IMG/VR virus record: IMGVR_UViG_3300037010_002253
Span: 17,363 to 81,362 of that record
Source: a virus
Reading direction: 5' to 3' (one strand)
Length of the DNA stretch: 64,000 nt
Shown: positions 57,686 to 64,000 of the stretch, one piece after another
How the letters are laid out: every line of letters begins with the position of its first letter
Position numbering within the stretch: the first letter of the stretch is position 1
Program-made: the position numbers and the translations under genes
Notes under the pieces: model-generated
Databases searched by the model: none
The model's input: the letters and a program-made list of their open reading frames with translations, nothing else
What the model was told of the DNA's origin: nothing

Positions 57686-57712
57686 ACCCCAGGACCGGAA
57701 TGGCCCTGGGGT
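57686..57712 (-). terminator. Hairpin between terminase and the next gene
   Basis: ACCCCAGG pairs with CCTGGGGT across an 11-nt loop with inner pairing. It lies 28 nt beyond the terminase stop. There is no T-run, so it is an uncertain terminator or mRNA-processing site. Confidence 0.4.
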
Positions 57713-57739
57713 CGCTCACGGATTCTTCGGGGATTCGTC

Positions 57740-59455
57740 CTACCATCGGCGAGCGTACCGACCGGCACGCCCGCTTGGCGACGAGGATCCGAGGGCACCT
57801 GCGCCCATGACCCCGCCGCCTCGCCTTTGCGAGCCGCCGCCCCCGAGAAGGGGCGCCGAGGAAACTTCCAGGTCCGGCATCACGGATGATTCTGCCATCT
57901 TCTCCGCCCAGGTGGCAAGACACGCGCTCGACGGATAGTCGTCGTGACCTCCCTCTGCGCCCTCGTACACCACCAAACCGCCAGAGAACATGCGGTCCAA
58001 GTCGAGATGTTCCTGGACGAAGCGAGTGTACTCGATTCGCTGTCGGGTCACTGGACCCGAGGCGTACTTGATGCGGCCCGCGTTCAACTCCTGCATGTAG
58101 TACTTCTGACAGATGTGTTTCGCGGTCGCTCCGGTGAAGCGGTAGGGGATGACGTTCACGCTTCCGCCGATCATGGCGTCGATGCGCTCATAGACAGGGT
58201 CTCCCATCGCCGTCGCATCGACCACCAGCACCGTGACGCCGGTCATCGAGAGGTAGCGCACGAGGGTCCTGTACTGCCCCTCGTCGCCCTCGAAGGTGCC
58301 CTCCATCTCCATCCAGTCCCAGATGGTCTTGTTGTAGTACATCTGGCGGTCGTCATCCGACTCCGGCAGGCGGTACTTGTTGATGATGGGCGTGTCCCTG
58401 TGGACCTCCATCAAGGTGAGGACGGTGCGGTCGTGGGACTTCGCCACGTCCAGACCCGCGACGAGTAGACCAGTGAGACGAGGCCCAGCCTCCGCAAGTC
58501 CTCGCCCTTCCTTCCCGTCGAGAGCGGCGCGCTCCATGAGGGCCGGCGTGATCGCGATGACCCGCGACTCCTGCCACAGGCACCGGAAGTTCATTTTGAA
58601 CTCCTCGGTGTCCACCCCGCCCAAGCGCATGATCTCCGACTGGACGAAGCGGTCGTAGTTCATGTGGAAGGGGTTCTTGTCCCGTGCATATGCGCGCTTC
58701 TTCTCTTCGCAGACGATACCGTATGGGAACTCGAAGTGGTTGCGCGGCCCGCCCTTCTCCTGGGCCTCGACGTTCTGTTGGATGGAGTGGTGGAAGCCCC
58801 CGCGAGACTCCCAGGCCGTTCCGATCTTCACCATCGTCCCGTTGGTCGAGGCGAGCATCGGTCGGATCTCCTTCTCCACCTTCGACCGCAGGAGCTTCTG
58901 TGCTTCCTCCGCCACGACCAAGTGATGCGTTTCGCCTTCGACCTGAGACATGGGAGACGCCGTGCGGGCGATGATCACGCTCCCGTTCGAGAACGCGATG
59001 GTGTCGCCGCGGCTCGCGACGACGACGATGTTCAGCTCGGGGTCCGAGAGGATCTCCGCGCAGTGCGGCCCCTCGACCCACTTCCGCATCCGGTTGAACG
59101 ACAGAAGTGACTGCCGTTCAATCGGAGCGTAGACCCCGACGAGGAACCCCTTATGGAACGGCATGAACCGCGGATCGTCCGGGAACGACCTTGCCAACTC
59201 GGGAAGAAGGACGGAGATGCCGAGGCAGACCGCCGCGATCGTCTCCGTCTTCCCGCTCTGCCGGCACCACAGACCTGTGATGGTCGCGCCGTCGTTGTTG
59301 AGCACCGACTCGATGATTCGCCGCGCGAAGAGAGCCTGGTACGTGTAGAGCGTCGTCTTCGAGAACTTCTCCAAGAAGAGAAGCACTCTATCTACCACCT
59401 CACGGGTCGTGAGCGGGCAGACCGCCTTGATCGCCTCAGGCTCCTTCGGTCGCAC
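57740..59455 (-). CDS. Terminase large subunit
   Basis: 571 residues from a GTG with GAGG upstream. ATPase Walker A GLWCRQSGKTETI (Cys64-Thr70) and Walker B HHLVVAEEA (catalytic Glu183 or Glu184). The nuclease domain shows VAGLDVAKSHDRT and VLVVDATAMGD, with a late Asp in GHDDYP. It packages DNA through the SPP1-like portal. The C-terminal 40 residues are Gly/Ser-rich and disordered. No small terminase was recognised. Confidence 0.93.
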   Translation of the reverse strand: MRPKEPEAIKAVCPLTTREVVDRVLLFLEKFSKTTLYTYQALFARRIIESVLNNDGATITGLWCRQSGKTETIAAVCLGISVLLPELARSFPDDPRFMPFHKGFLVGVYAPIERQSLLSFNRMRKWVEGPHCAEILSDPELNIVVVASRGDTIAFSNGSVIIARTASPMSQVEGETHHLVVAEEAQKLLRSKVEKEIRPMLASTNGTMVKIGTAWESRGGFHHSIQQNVEAQEKGGPRNHFEFPYGIVCEEKKRAYARDKNPFHMNYDRFVQSEIMRLGGVDTEEFKMNFRCLWQESRVIAITPALMERAALDGKEGRGLAEAGPRLTGLLVAGLDVAKSHDRTVLTLMEVHRDTPIINKYRLPESDDDRQMYYNKTIWDWMEMEGTFEGDEGQYRTLVRYLSMTGVTVLVVDATAMGDPVYERIDAMIGGSVNVIPYRFTGATAKHICQKYYMQELNAGRIKYASGPVTRQRIEYTRFVQEHLDLDRMFSGGLVVYEGAEGGHDDYPSSACLATWAEKMAESSVMPDLEVSSAPLLGGGGSQRRGGGVMGAGALGSSSPSGRAGRYARRW

Positions 59456-59463
59456 GAGTCACC

Positions 59464-59883
59464 TCAGGGAAGGAGAACGCATTGCTTGAACCGCGCCGGG
59501 ACCATCCCGTGAGTGCAGAGCACCTTCTCGTAGATCCCTCCCCGCACGCCGAACTCCCCGAGGGTCTGCATCCACTGGGGACTCAGCGCGGCTCGGATCG
59601 CTTCGTGGATCTCCTGCGTCACCGCCTCATGGAAGACGCCACGATCGCGGAAGCTCCAGAGGTAGAGCTTGAGCGATTTCGACTCCACGCACCAGTCCTT
59701 CGGGACATAGCGGATTCGGAAGGTCGCGAAGTCGGGCTGCCCCGTCTTCGGACAGAGGCAGGTGAACTCGGGGATGTAGAGGTCCACGAGGTTGCCGTGG
59801 ATCGGGTTCGTGAACCGCTCGAGACCATCCGCTCCGTGGGGGTGGTTCTTGTGCTCGCCGAGCTTGGTGATGTTGTCCGTCAC
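59464..59883 (-). CDS. queF: 7-cyano-7-deazaguanine reductase
   Basis: 139 residues from a GTG overlapping the queC stop (GTGA), or 143 from 59895. PEFTCLCPKTGQPDFATFRI holds the catalytic Cys, and SKSLKLYLWSFRDRGVFHEA is the family signature. It reduces preQ0 to preQ1. The C-terminus is shorter than in bacterial QueF. Its presence suggests the phage can make preQ1 rather than stopping at preQ0. Confidence 0.9.
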   Translation of the reverse strand: MTDNITKLGEHKNHPHGADGLERFTNPIHGNLVDLYIPEFTCLCPKTGQPDFATFRIRYVPKDWCVESKSLKLYLWSFRDRGVFHEAVTQEIHEAIRAALSPQWMQTLGEFGVRGGIYEKVLCTHGMVPARFKQCVLLP

Positions 59884-60587
59884 GGCGTCCCCCACTTGAT
59901 ACCGTTTCGGACCGCCCTCTTGAGCGCTGGGTCCTCCGCGTTCGCCTCCGCGAACCCCTTCTCACGGAGAAGGCACGACGGGCACTTCCCGCACCCTGGG
60001 ACGTGTCCCTGGTAGCAGGTGACAGAAAGACCGACCGCCTCCCACGCCAGGGGACCGAGCTCCAGGGCCATCTTCACCGTCGCCGCCTTCGAGAGGTACA
60101 TGAGAGGCGTGGCGATGCAGAACTCCTCCAGTCCGTTTCCGAGACGGATGGACTCCGACAGCGCGTCCATCGTCGCCTTGCGGCAGTCCGGGTACCCGGA
60201 GTAGTCCGTCTCGCAGACGCCGAGCACGATCTCGCACCATCCGCGCGAGACCGCGATCCCGCCCGCGATGGCGCCGAAGACGACGTTGCGCCCCGGGACG
60301 AAGGTCGACGGGAGCCCCTGATGTCCCCCGTCCGCCTTGACCTCGATGTCCTTGCTCGTGAGGGCGCTGCGCACGCTCGTCCCGAACCCGGTCAGGTCGA
60401 TGATCATGTGCTCGACCTCAGCCAGCTCCGCGATCTTCAACGCCGCGCGCACCTCCGTCGCGTGACGCTGCCCGTAGTCGAAGGTGACCGCGAGGAGGTT
60501 CTCGTAGTGCTCCTTCGCCCAGAACAGGCAGGTCGTGGAGTCCTGACCGCCAGAGAAAACGACAACTGCTCCGGTTCTCTTACTCAT
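59880..60587 (-). CDS. queC: 7-cyano-7-deazaguanine synthase
   Basis: 235 residues. ATP pyrophosphatase loop SGGQDST at 12-18, LPSTFVPGRN near 92-101, and zinc cysteines 191, 199, 202 and 205 (CYQGHVPGCGKCPSC). It makes preQ0 from the QueE product. All canonical motifs are present, so it is likely active. Start with a GGGGTGAAAT ribosome site. Confidence 0.93.
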   Translation of the reverse strand: MSKRTGAVVVFSGGQDSTTCLFWAKEHYENLLAVTFDYGQRHATEVRAALKIAELAEVEHMIIDLTGFGTSVRSALTSKDIEVKADGGHQGLPSTFVPGRNVVFGAIAGGIAVSRGWCEIVLGVCETDYSGYPDCRKATMDALSESIRLGNGLEEFCIATPLMYLSKAATVKMALELGPLAWEAVGLSVTCYQGHVPGCGKCPSCLLREKGFAEANAEDPALKRAVRNGIKWGTP

Positions 60588-61308
60588 ATTTCACCCCAAG
60601 GTAGCGAAACGCCTTCTGTCGGTTGAGACACTGACAGCAGATGCCGCAGTTCACTTTCCACCCACGAATGCACGAGCTGGTCAGCTCGAGCGGCGCGCCC
60701 ACCTCCAAGCCCATCTGGACGATCTGGGTCCTGTCCATCCGCGCGTCGAGGAACGGCGCGTGGAAGGTCATCTCGGGCTCTTTCAGTCCCGCCGCGATCT
60801 CGTTGAGCTTGCCCACGAACCACGGGGACACGTCGTTCAGGGGAAGCTGCCCCTCGTCGTGCGCTCGCCACATGGGTCCGTCGCACTGGAACCCGAAGAA
60901 CGCCTTCGGCGGGGACATGCTCGGCGGTCGGTCCCGGAAGAAGACCATGTTCATTGCGATACTCGCCATCCAGAGGTGGAGGGCAGGCGTGTACGGGAAC
61001 GAGTTGAGGTCGGGCTCGTACCTCGTCACCGCAGGGACCAGGGACATCATCCCTCCCGCCTGCGGCGGCGCCTCGGGGCGCGGGTGTAGAACGTCCGAAG
61101 ACACGACCCGGACCACGGGACGCATCGTCGTGACCTTCTCCAGCGCGGCCAGGATGGGCCGAAGCGCGCGCTTCTTCTTCTCGTCGCCCACCGTCAACAG
61201 GAGAAGCTCGTCGCTTTTGGCGTCGATTCCGTACCTGTACGGGTGCTGCGCGAGGTCGAACGTGAGAACCGTGGAGTCGATTCCTCCACTGAAAAAGACT
61301 AGCGGCAT
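60580..61308 (-). CDS. Divergent QueC-like protein
   Basis: 242 residues. The PP-loop SGGIDST (7-13) and zinc cysteines 213, 221, 224 and 227 (CIRGWKVNCGICCQC) are kept, but the PxGRN motif after the loop is replaced by FPYTPALHLW, and overall sequence differs from queC next door. It may act on a different acid substrate, such as a modified deazaguanine, or form a heteromer with QueC. No amidotransferase domain is fused. Its start lacks a clear ribosome site. Confidence 0.8.
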   Translation of the reverse strand: MPLVFFSGGIDSTVLTFDLAQHPYRYGIDAKSDELLLLTVGDEKKKRALRPILAALEKVTTMRPVVRVVSSDVLHPRPEAPPQAGGMMSLVPAVTRYEPDLNSFPYTPALHLWMASIAMNMVFFRDRPPSMSPPKAFFGFQCDGPMWRAHDEGQLPLNDVSPWFVGKLNEIAAGLKEPEMTFHAPFLDARMDRTQIVQMGLEVGAPLELTSSCIRGWKVNCGICCQCLNRQKAFRYLGVKYE

Positions 61309-61439
61309 TCGGAGAGGCTACGCCGCTCGCTGGCGTAGGACAACCCTCCGCTGAATCGACCGGGCCCCCTTCGGTTAGGGTTTCGAGGGGCCGCTGGTCG
61401 GTCTCCTACGACGACCGCATCACGTCGTAGGAGGGGCGG
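61309..61439 (-). promoter_or_regulatory. Structured leader of the deazaguanine genes
   Basis: 131 nt with three hairpins: 61403-61433, 61363-61392 (GGCCCC/GGGGCC) and 61318-61338 (CTACGCC/GGCGTAG). GGAGGG and CCTCTCCG near the start codon can pair and hide a ribosome site. The position suggests a regulatory RNA controlling queC-like/queC/queF; it does not match preQ1 riboswitch consensus I can recognise. Confidence 0.4.
61403..61433 (-). terminator. Hairpin after the small protein gene
   Basis: CTCCTACGACG and CGTCGTAGGAG form an 11-bp perfect stem with a 9-nt loop, 7 nt past the stop codon. There is no T-run. It may stop transcription or be the first element of the structured leader. Confidence 0.45.
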
Positions 61440-61721
61440 TCAGTTCCCGCCCTTGCTGAGCTGGAAATGGCGGACGCCGCCCTTGCCAGGCGCCCACGCC
61501 TCCGATCGCTCCGGAGGACCTGCGGGCAGGTCGGTGGGGGTCCAGGGCATACCGCCGCCCTTGCCCTTCTGGGACTCACGGACGAGCGCGGCGAGGTGCT
61601 GCAAGCGGGTCTGGACGGTCGCGCCGCTCTTGGTGCCGTGGTTCTCGTGTGCCATGTGCGCGCCGGTCACGCGCTTCGGGGTGAAGTTACCGGCCCGGAT
61701 CGGCTTCAGCGCTCGTGCCAT
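61440..61721 (-). CDS. Small basic hypothetical protein
   Basis: 93 residues from ATG 61721 with a strong AAGGAGG six bases upstream. Basic and Pro/Gly-rich (ARALKPIRAGNFTPKRVTG), likely flexible. It has its own candidate promoter and is followed by a hairpin, so it may be transcribed as a separate unit. Function unknown. Confidence 0.65.
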   Translation of the reverse strand: MARALKPIRAGNFTPKRVTGAHMAHENHGTKSGATVQTRLQHLAALVRESQKGKGGGMPWTPTDLPAGPPERSEAWAPGKGGVRHFQLSKGGN

Positions 61722-61742
61722 GTGAGACCTCCTTGTGGTCCC

Positions 61743-61761
61743 GGTGGGCGCCACGCCCACC
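61743..61761 (-). promoter_or_regulatory. Leader hairpin before the 93-residue protein
   Basis: GGTGGGCG and CGCCCACC form an 8-bp stem with a 3-nt loop, between the promoter and the ribosome-binding site. Confidence 0.4.
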
Positions 61762-61772
61762 TTGCAAGGAAA

Positions 61773-61800
61773 AGTCTACGAGTGCGGGAAGTTACGTCAA
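61773..61800 (-). promoter_or_regulatory. Sigma70-like promoter
   Basis: Minus-strand TTGACG (61800-61795), a 16-nt spacer and TAGACT (61778-61773), preceded by GAGAAAAG. The -35 matches five of six and the -10 four of six consensus bases. It would drive the 93-residue protein gene. Confidence 0.55.
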
Positions 61801-61828
61801 CTTTTCTCCACTACCTGAACGCCGTTGC

Positions 61829-62101
61829 TCACGTCTTCTCAGGCTCCCGCCCTGACGTGTCGATGGTAAATCGACCGGGCTTGCTTCCCTTGACCACGCC
61901 ACCCCTCCGCTCGTTGTAGGCGTTCGCGAAGTTCTGCTGCTCTGGGGTCATGTTCTCCACAGAGGTTCCGAGGGCAGCCGCGATCCTCCCGGTTGACTCC
62001 GCGCGGAGCTGCTCGCGCGCGGTGGTCGCGTTCCGCGCCGCGTCGGCCTGCTCCACCTCCACCATCAGGTCGATGAAGCCGCTGGGTCCGGTGTTGCTCA
62101 C
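61829..62101 (-). CDS. Small helical hypothetical protein
   Basis: 90 residues, helical, with EVEQADAARNATTAREQLRAE and a GTSVENMTPEQQNFANAYN segment. The overlap with the ADP-ribosyltransferase stop makes a coupled pair. Possible partner or inhibitor of that enzyme; this is inference from position. Confidence 0.6.
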   Translation of the reverse strand: MSNTGPSGFIDLMVEVEQADAARNATTAREQLRAESTGRIAAALGTSVENMTPEQQNFANAYNERRGGVVKGSKPGRFTIDTSGREPEKT

Positions 62102-63084
62102 TTCGTCACCCGCTCCAGCTCGAGGACCATCAGGTTTCTGTCGATCTTGCCGTTGGTGGTTCCGTAGTACCGCCCCCTCACGCGGAAGGAGTCACCCTTC
62201 GGGAGCAGCACCTCTCGCTCCGCCGCGTACAAAGAGAGATGTTCCACAGCTACACCACGCGCACCGCGGAGCTCTAGCAAGACGCTGTACGGTCTGTCCG
62301 AGGTACTTGTGATGAACTGCTCCATGACCCGCGTGTCCCTCGTTGCTGACGTGATGGCTCCCAGACGCAGTCGATTACGGCCAGCAAGGTCAACGAACTG
62401 GTCCCGGGTCAAGTTCTTGAGCCCGCGTAGTAGGACGCCCGTGACTGGTTTCGCTTGCTCGGCAAGGACAGTGGAGACATCCGCGTGGTGGTTCATCACG
62501 TAGGAGGCGACGAGCTTCGCGGACACGTCCCTACCGAAGTGCTCCGCGTTGAATGTCTGACGGATCGACGCGTCGCCGCCCCAGAGGCGCTTCTCGATGT
62601 ACTCCTGGAGCTTCTCTCCACTCGCCCCACGGTCCACCATGCGGATCATCCGACACCAGTCGTCGTCCGTATACCTCTTCAGCGCAAGCTTCTCGTGAGG
62701 GAGTAGCTCGGGGTTTACGGGTCGCTTCGCGGTAAGGTGACCCTTCCAGACCCAGGACGTCTCCTCGGTGAGGTGCTTGTTCTCTTGTCTCATCCAAGAG
62801 GGAGAAGCGGTGGCCGGTATGTCCTTGTTCCTCGCAAAGAACCCAGGGTCAGCCTTCATGCTGGCGAGGTTTTGTTCCCCCCGCGCGCGCACCTGCTCCT
62901 TCGTCACGCGAAGTTTCGCAGGAGTGATCCCAAGTGCTTTCTGAATACGACCTACCGCTTCCTTGCGAGCCCCATCCGACAATGGAGAACCCAGGCTGCT
63001 GGGAGGGGTCCCGTAGACCTTCGCCCCCGACTTCGAGAAGTAGAAGCGTCCACCTCGGGGACCGATCTGGATGCCGCTGCTCAT
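62098..63084 (-). CDS. Probable ADP-ribosyltransferase
   Basis: 328 residues. VLLRGLKNLTRDQF (Arg220), a TSATRD strand followed by FITSTSDR, and AAEREVLLPKGDSFRV (Glu289-x-Glu291) fit the R-S-E class of mono-ADP-ribosyltransferases. The N-terminus GPRGGRFYFSKSGAKVYG is typical of phage head-linked proteins of this kind. It may be packaged and injected, as T4 Alt is, to modify host proteins. An STS-type serine is only partly conserved. Confidence 0.65.
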   Translation of the reverse strand: MSSGIQIGPRGGRFYFSKSGAKVYGTPPSSLGSPLSDGARKEAVGRIQKALGITPAKLRVTKEQVRARGEQNLASMKADPGFFARNKDIPATASPSWMRQENKHLTEETSWVWKGHLTAKRPVNPELLPHEKLALKRYTDDDWCRMIRMVDRGASGEKLQEYIEKRLWGGDASIRQTFNAEHFGRDVSAKLVASYVMNHHADVSTVLAEQAKPVTGVLLRGLKNLTRDQFVDLAGRNRLRLGAITSATRDTRVMEQFITSTSDRPYSVLLELRGARGVAVEHLSLYAAEREVLLPKGDSFRVRGRYYGTTNGKIDRNLMVLELERVTK

Positions 63085-63203
63085 ACTTCCAGCTCCTCAT
63101 CCACGTCTTCGTCTTCATCTTCGCCTGCGTACTCGTCGAGATCCTCCCCATCCGTGTTGAAGCGGTCCTGAAGCGCCTTTAGGTCTCGCTTGGGCGTGCT
63201 CAT
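63081..63203 (-). CDS. 40-residue acidic protein
   Basis: 40 residues ending in a run of Glu/Asp (EDEDEDVDEELEV), from ATG 63203 with GGAGG five bases upstream. The stop overlaps the ADP-ribosyltransferase start (TATGA). Acidity suggests a DNA-mimic or a charge-based partner. Function unknown. Confidence 0.6.
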   Translation of the reverse strand: MSTPKRDLKALQDRFNTDGEDLDEYAGEDEDEDVDEELEV

Positions 63204-63550
63204 GTTCGCCTCCAATATACCACGCTCCCTAGACGGAAATGAACCACTCGCTTACCGTTCTCGAGCCACGAGAGCAGCTCGGAGAGGAGGGACCTCCCGA
63301 TGAAGGGCTTGTTGTTCCGCCCCCACTCCTGGACGTCGCGATGAGCTCGGGTCTCGCTCAAGAAGTCGTAGACGGGCCTGGCCCAGTCTTCCCACCGGGG
63401 GTCGAGACCGGGGGGGAACTTCCCTCCGGTAGGGAAGCCGTCGCTTTTCTTTCGTCGCTGGCAGCTCTTGTGAACCACGCCCGCATTGTTGCCTCGATCT
63501 CGTCCCCGAGGTCGTTGAGCTTTCGCTTTCTTTCGAGACAGGCATCGCAT
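63200..63550 (-). CDS. C-terminal part of a disrupted or frameshifted gene
   Basis: The last 75 residues of this frame (GLDPRWEDWARPVYDFLSE, then GRSLLSELLSWLENGK) are clearly protein-like but lack a convincing start. They continue the gene at 63358-63603 in the -1 frame. A homopolymer of seven C's near 63412-63418 (plus strand G) is a possible slippage or sequencing site. Either one gene split by error or programmed frameshifting. Confidence 0.5.
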   Translation of the reverse strand: MRCLSRKKAKAQRPRGRDRGNNAGVVHKSCQRRKKSDGFPTGGKFPPGLDPRWEDWARPVYDFLSETRAHRDVQEWGRNNKPFIGRSLLSELLSWLENGKRVVHFRLGSVVYWRRT

Positions 63551-63603
63551 GGTTCGATCCCTACCGCCGCTGTGAGTTTCGCGATCCCATCGCCGATCTT
63601 CAC
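63358..63603 (-). CDS. N-terminal part of a disrupted or frameshifted gene
   Basis: 81 residues. The first 55 (MKIGDGIAKLTAAVGIEPCD, ACLERKRKLNDLGDEIEA) look like a small phage protein seen near lysis or head genes (Cys-x2-Cys). The end is Pro/Ser-rich, as expected after a shift of frame. Starting at ATG 63603, overlapping the next stop (ATGA). Confidence 0.55.
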   Translation of the reverse strand: MKIGDGIAKLTAAVGIEPCDACLERKRKLNDLGDEIEATMRAWFTRAASDERKATASLPEGSSPPVSTPGGKTGPGPSTTS

Positions 63604-63818
63604 CGCTTGATCTCAGGCGAATAGAACTGGATGGTCTCGATCAGTCTGCCAAAAGCGTTCGGGTACGCTTCTGCCGCCGCATGGATCGTACGCGCCTGCT
63701 CGTCGTACTCCGCTCGGGTCAGGCCGCCCCTCTTCGCGAGGTTCTGAACGCGCGTGAGGGCAGCGGTCACCTTCGTCTCCCATTCCTGCTGCTTAGCGGA
63801 GCTGTTACGAGTTTCCAT
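63600..63818 (-). CDS. Small helical hypothetical protein
   Basis: 72 residues from ATG 63818 (GGAG ten bases upstream). Helical, including KVTAALTRVQNLAKRGGLTR and ARTIHAAAEAYPNAFGRLI. It overlaps the partial metallopeptidase-like gene by 14 nt. Function unknown. Confidence 0.6.
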   Translation of the reverse strand: METRNSSAKQQEWETKVTAALTRVQNLAKRGGLTRAEYDEQARTIHAAAEAYPNAFGRLIETIQFYSPEIKR

Positions 63819-64000
63819 TGTGGATGTTCTCCATTCCGAAGTGCTGTCGAACGCTCGCCACCAGGTCCGCCGCCGCCGGGTTGCGCTCCCTGAACCACAG
63901 CGGGTCCGTGTGGTACGCAAGCCACGACTCCGCGAAGAACTCATGTGGGTCCTTCGCAGCGTACTTGGAGATGAGGCCCGTCTTCTTGTAGAGAGACTCT
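63805..64000 (-). CDS. C-terminal end of a metallopeptidase-like protein (partial)
   Basis: 64 residues are visible; the gene runs past the right edge. SLYKKTGLISKYAAKDPHEF and FAESWLAYHTDPLW resemble the C-terminal helix of ATLF-type zinc metallopeptidases (YA...PxEFFAE). The EFFAE glutamates could be the third zinc ligand. The rest of the enzyme lies outside the window, so catalysis cannot be judged. Confidence 0.5.
   Translation of the reverse strand, partial: ESLYKKTGLISKYAAKDPHEFFAESWLAYHTDPLWFRERNPAAADLVASVRQHFGMENIHNGNS

Noticed and set aside
61309-61439. Known preQ1 riboswitch class
   Set aside because: No A-rich tail and stem arrangement matching preQ1-I, and no recognisable preQ1-II/III layout; kept only as a structured leader.

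Overview
The window is a stretch of a tailed-phage genome with a contractile tail (myovirus morphology). It is gene-dense and GC-rich (by eye roughly 60-65% GC). Nearly every gene is on the minus strand, so the natural reading order runs from high to low coordinates. Genes are packed with 1-4 nt ATGA/GTGA/TAATG overlaps and clear Shine-Dalgarno sites. Only one gene (5589-6281) is on the plus strand. The host cannot be named from the sequence. No integrase, att site or CRISPR array was seen, and both ends of the window cut into a longer genome.

Layout in transcription order. (1) 64000-61440: small genes, the end of a putative metallopeptidase-like protein, and a probable ADP-ribosyltransferase, likely virion-carried or early effectors. 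(2) 61308-59464: two QueC-type genes and queF, half of a 7-deazaguanine (preQ0/preQ1) pathway, behind a structured leader. (3) 59455-42442: DNA packaging and virion assembly, with large terminase, small virion proteins, SPP1-type portal, scaffold, N4 gp56-type major capsid protein, head-tail joining proteins, sheath and tube. (4) 42401-34632: tail assembly, with a chaperone carrying a -1 frameshift signal, tape measure, tube-like adaptor, gpX-like protein, gpD-like hub, gpV spike and gp25-like wedge. (5) 34632-25493: baseplate J, further tail proteins, a 1023-aa beta-helix tailspike and a holin candidate. (6) A control region at 25383-25492. (7) 25382-11346: DNA metabolism, with SF2 helicase, MerR-like regulator, AAA+ helicase loader, DUF932 protein, adenine methyltransferase, DnaB-type helicase, DnaG-type primase, ssDNA-binding candidate, family-A DNA polymerase, RecA-like recombinase and nucleases. 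(8) 11349-249: nucleases, a SpoVS-like protein, many small unknown proteins, and the other half of the deazaguanine pathway (queD, queE, folE).

The most notable object is the DNA polymerase. Its catalytic O-helix motif is interrupted by a 263-residue intein that stays in frame with the polymerase. A complete 183-codon HNH homing-endonuclease gene is nested inside that intein in the +1 reading frame, with its own ATG, ribosome-binding site and stop. Inteins normally carry the endonuclease in frame, so here the polymerase frame must remain stop-free across a gene written in another frame.

Other points of interest are a TTTTTTC slippery site that explains an otherwise empty 233-nt gap before the tape measure, a complete folE-queDEC-queF set split into two clusters with a divergent second QueC, a probable ADP-ribosyltransferase beside the packaging genes, a 30-residue Cys/Lys-rich microprotein, a degenerate tRNA-like fold at the left edge, and a dyad operator with three GGTTAC half-sites at the early/late boundary. 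The first 129 bases hold no gene I can support.
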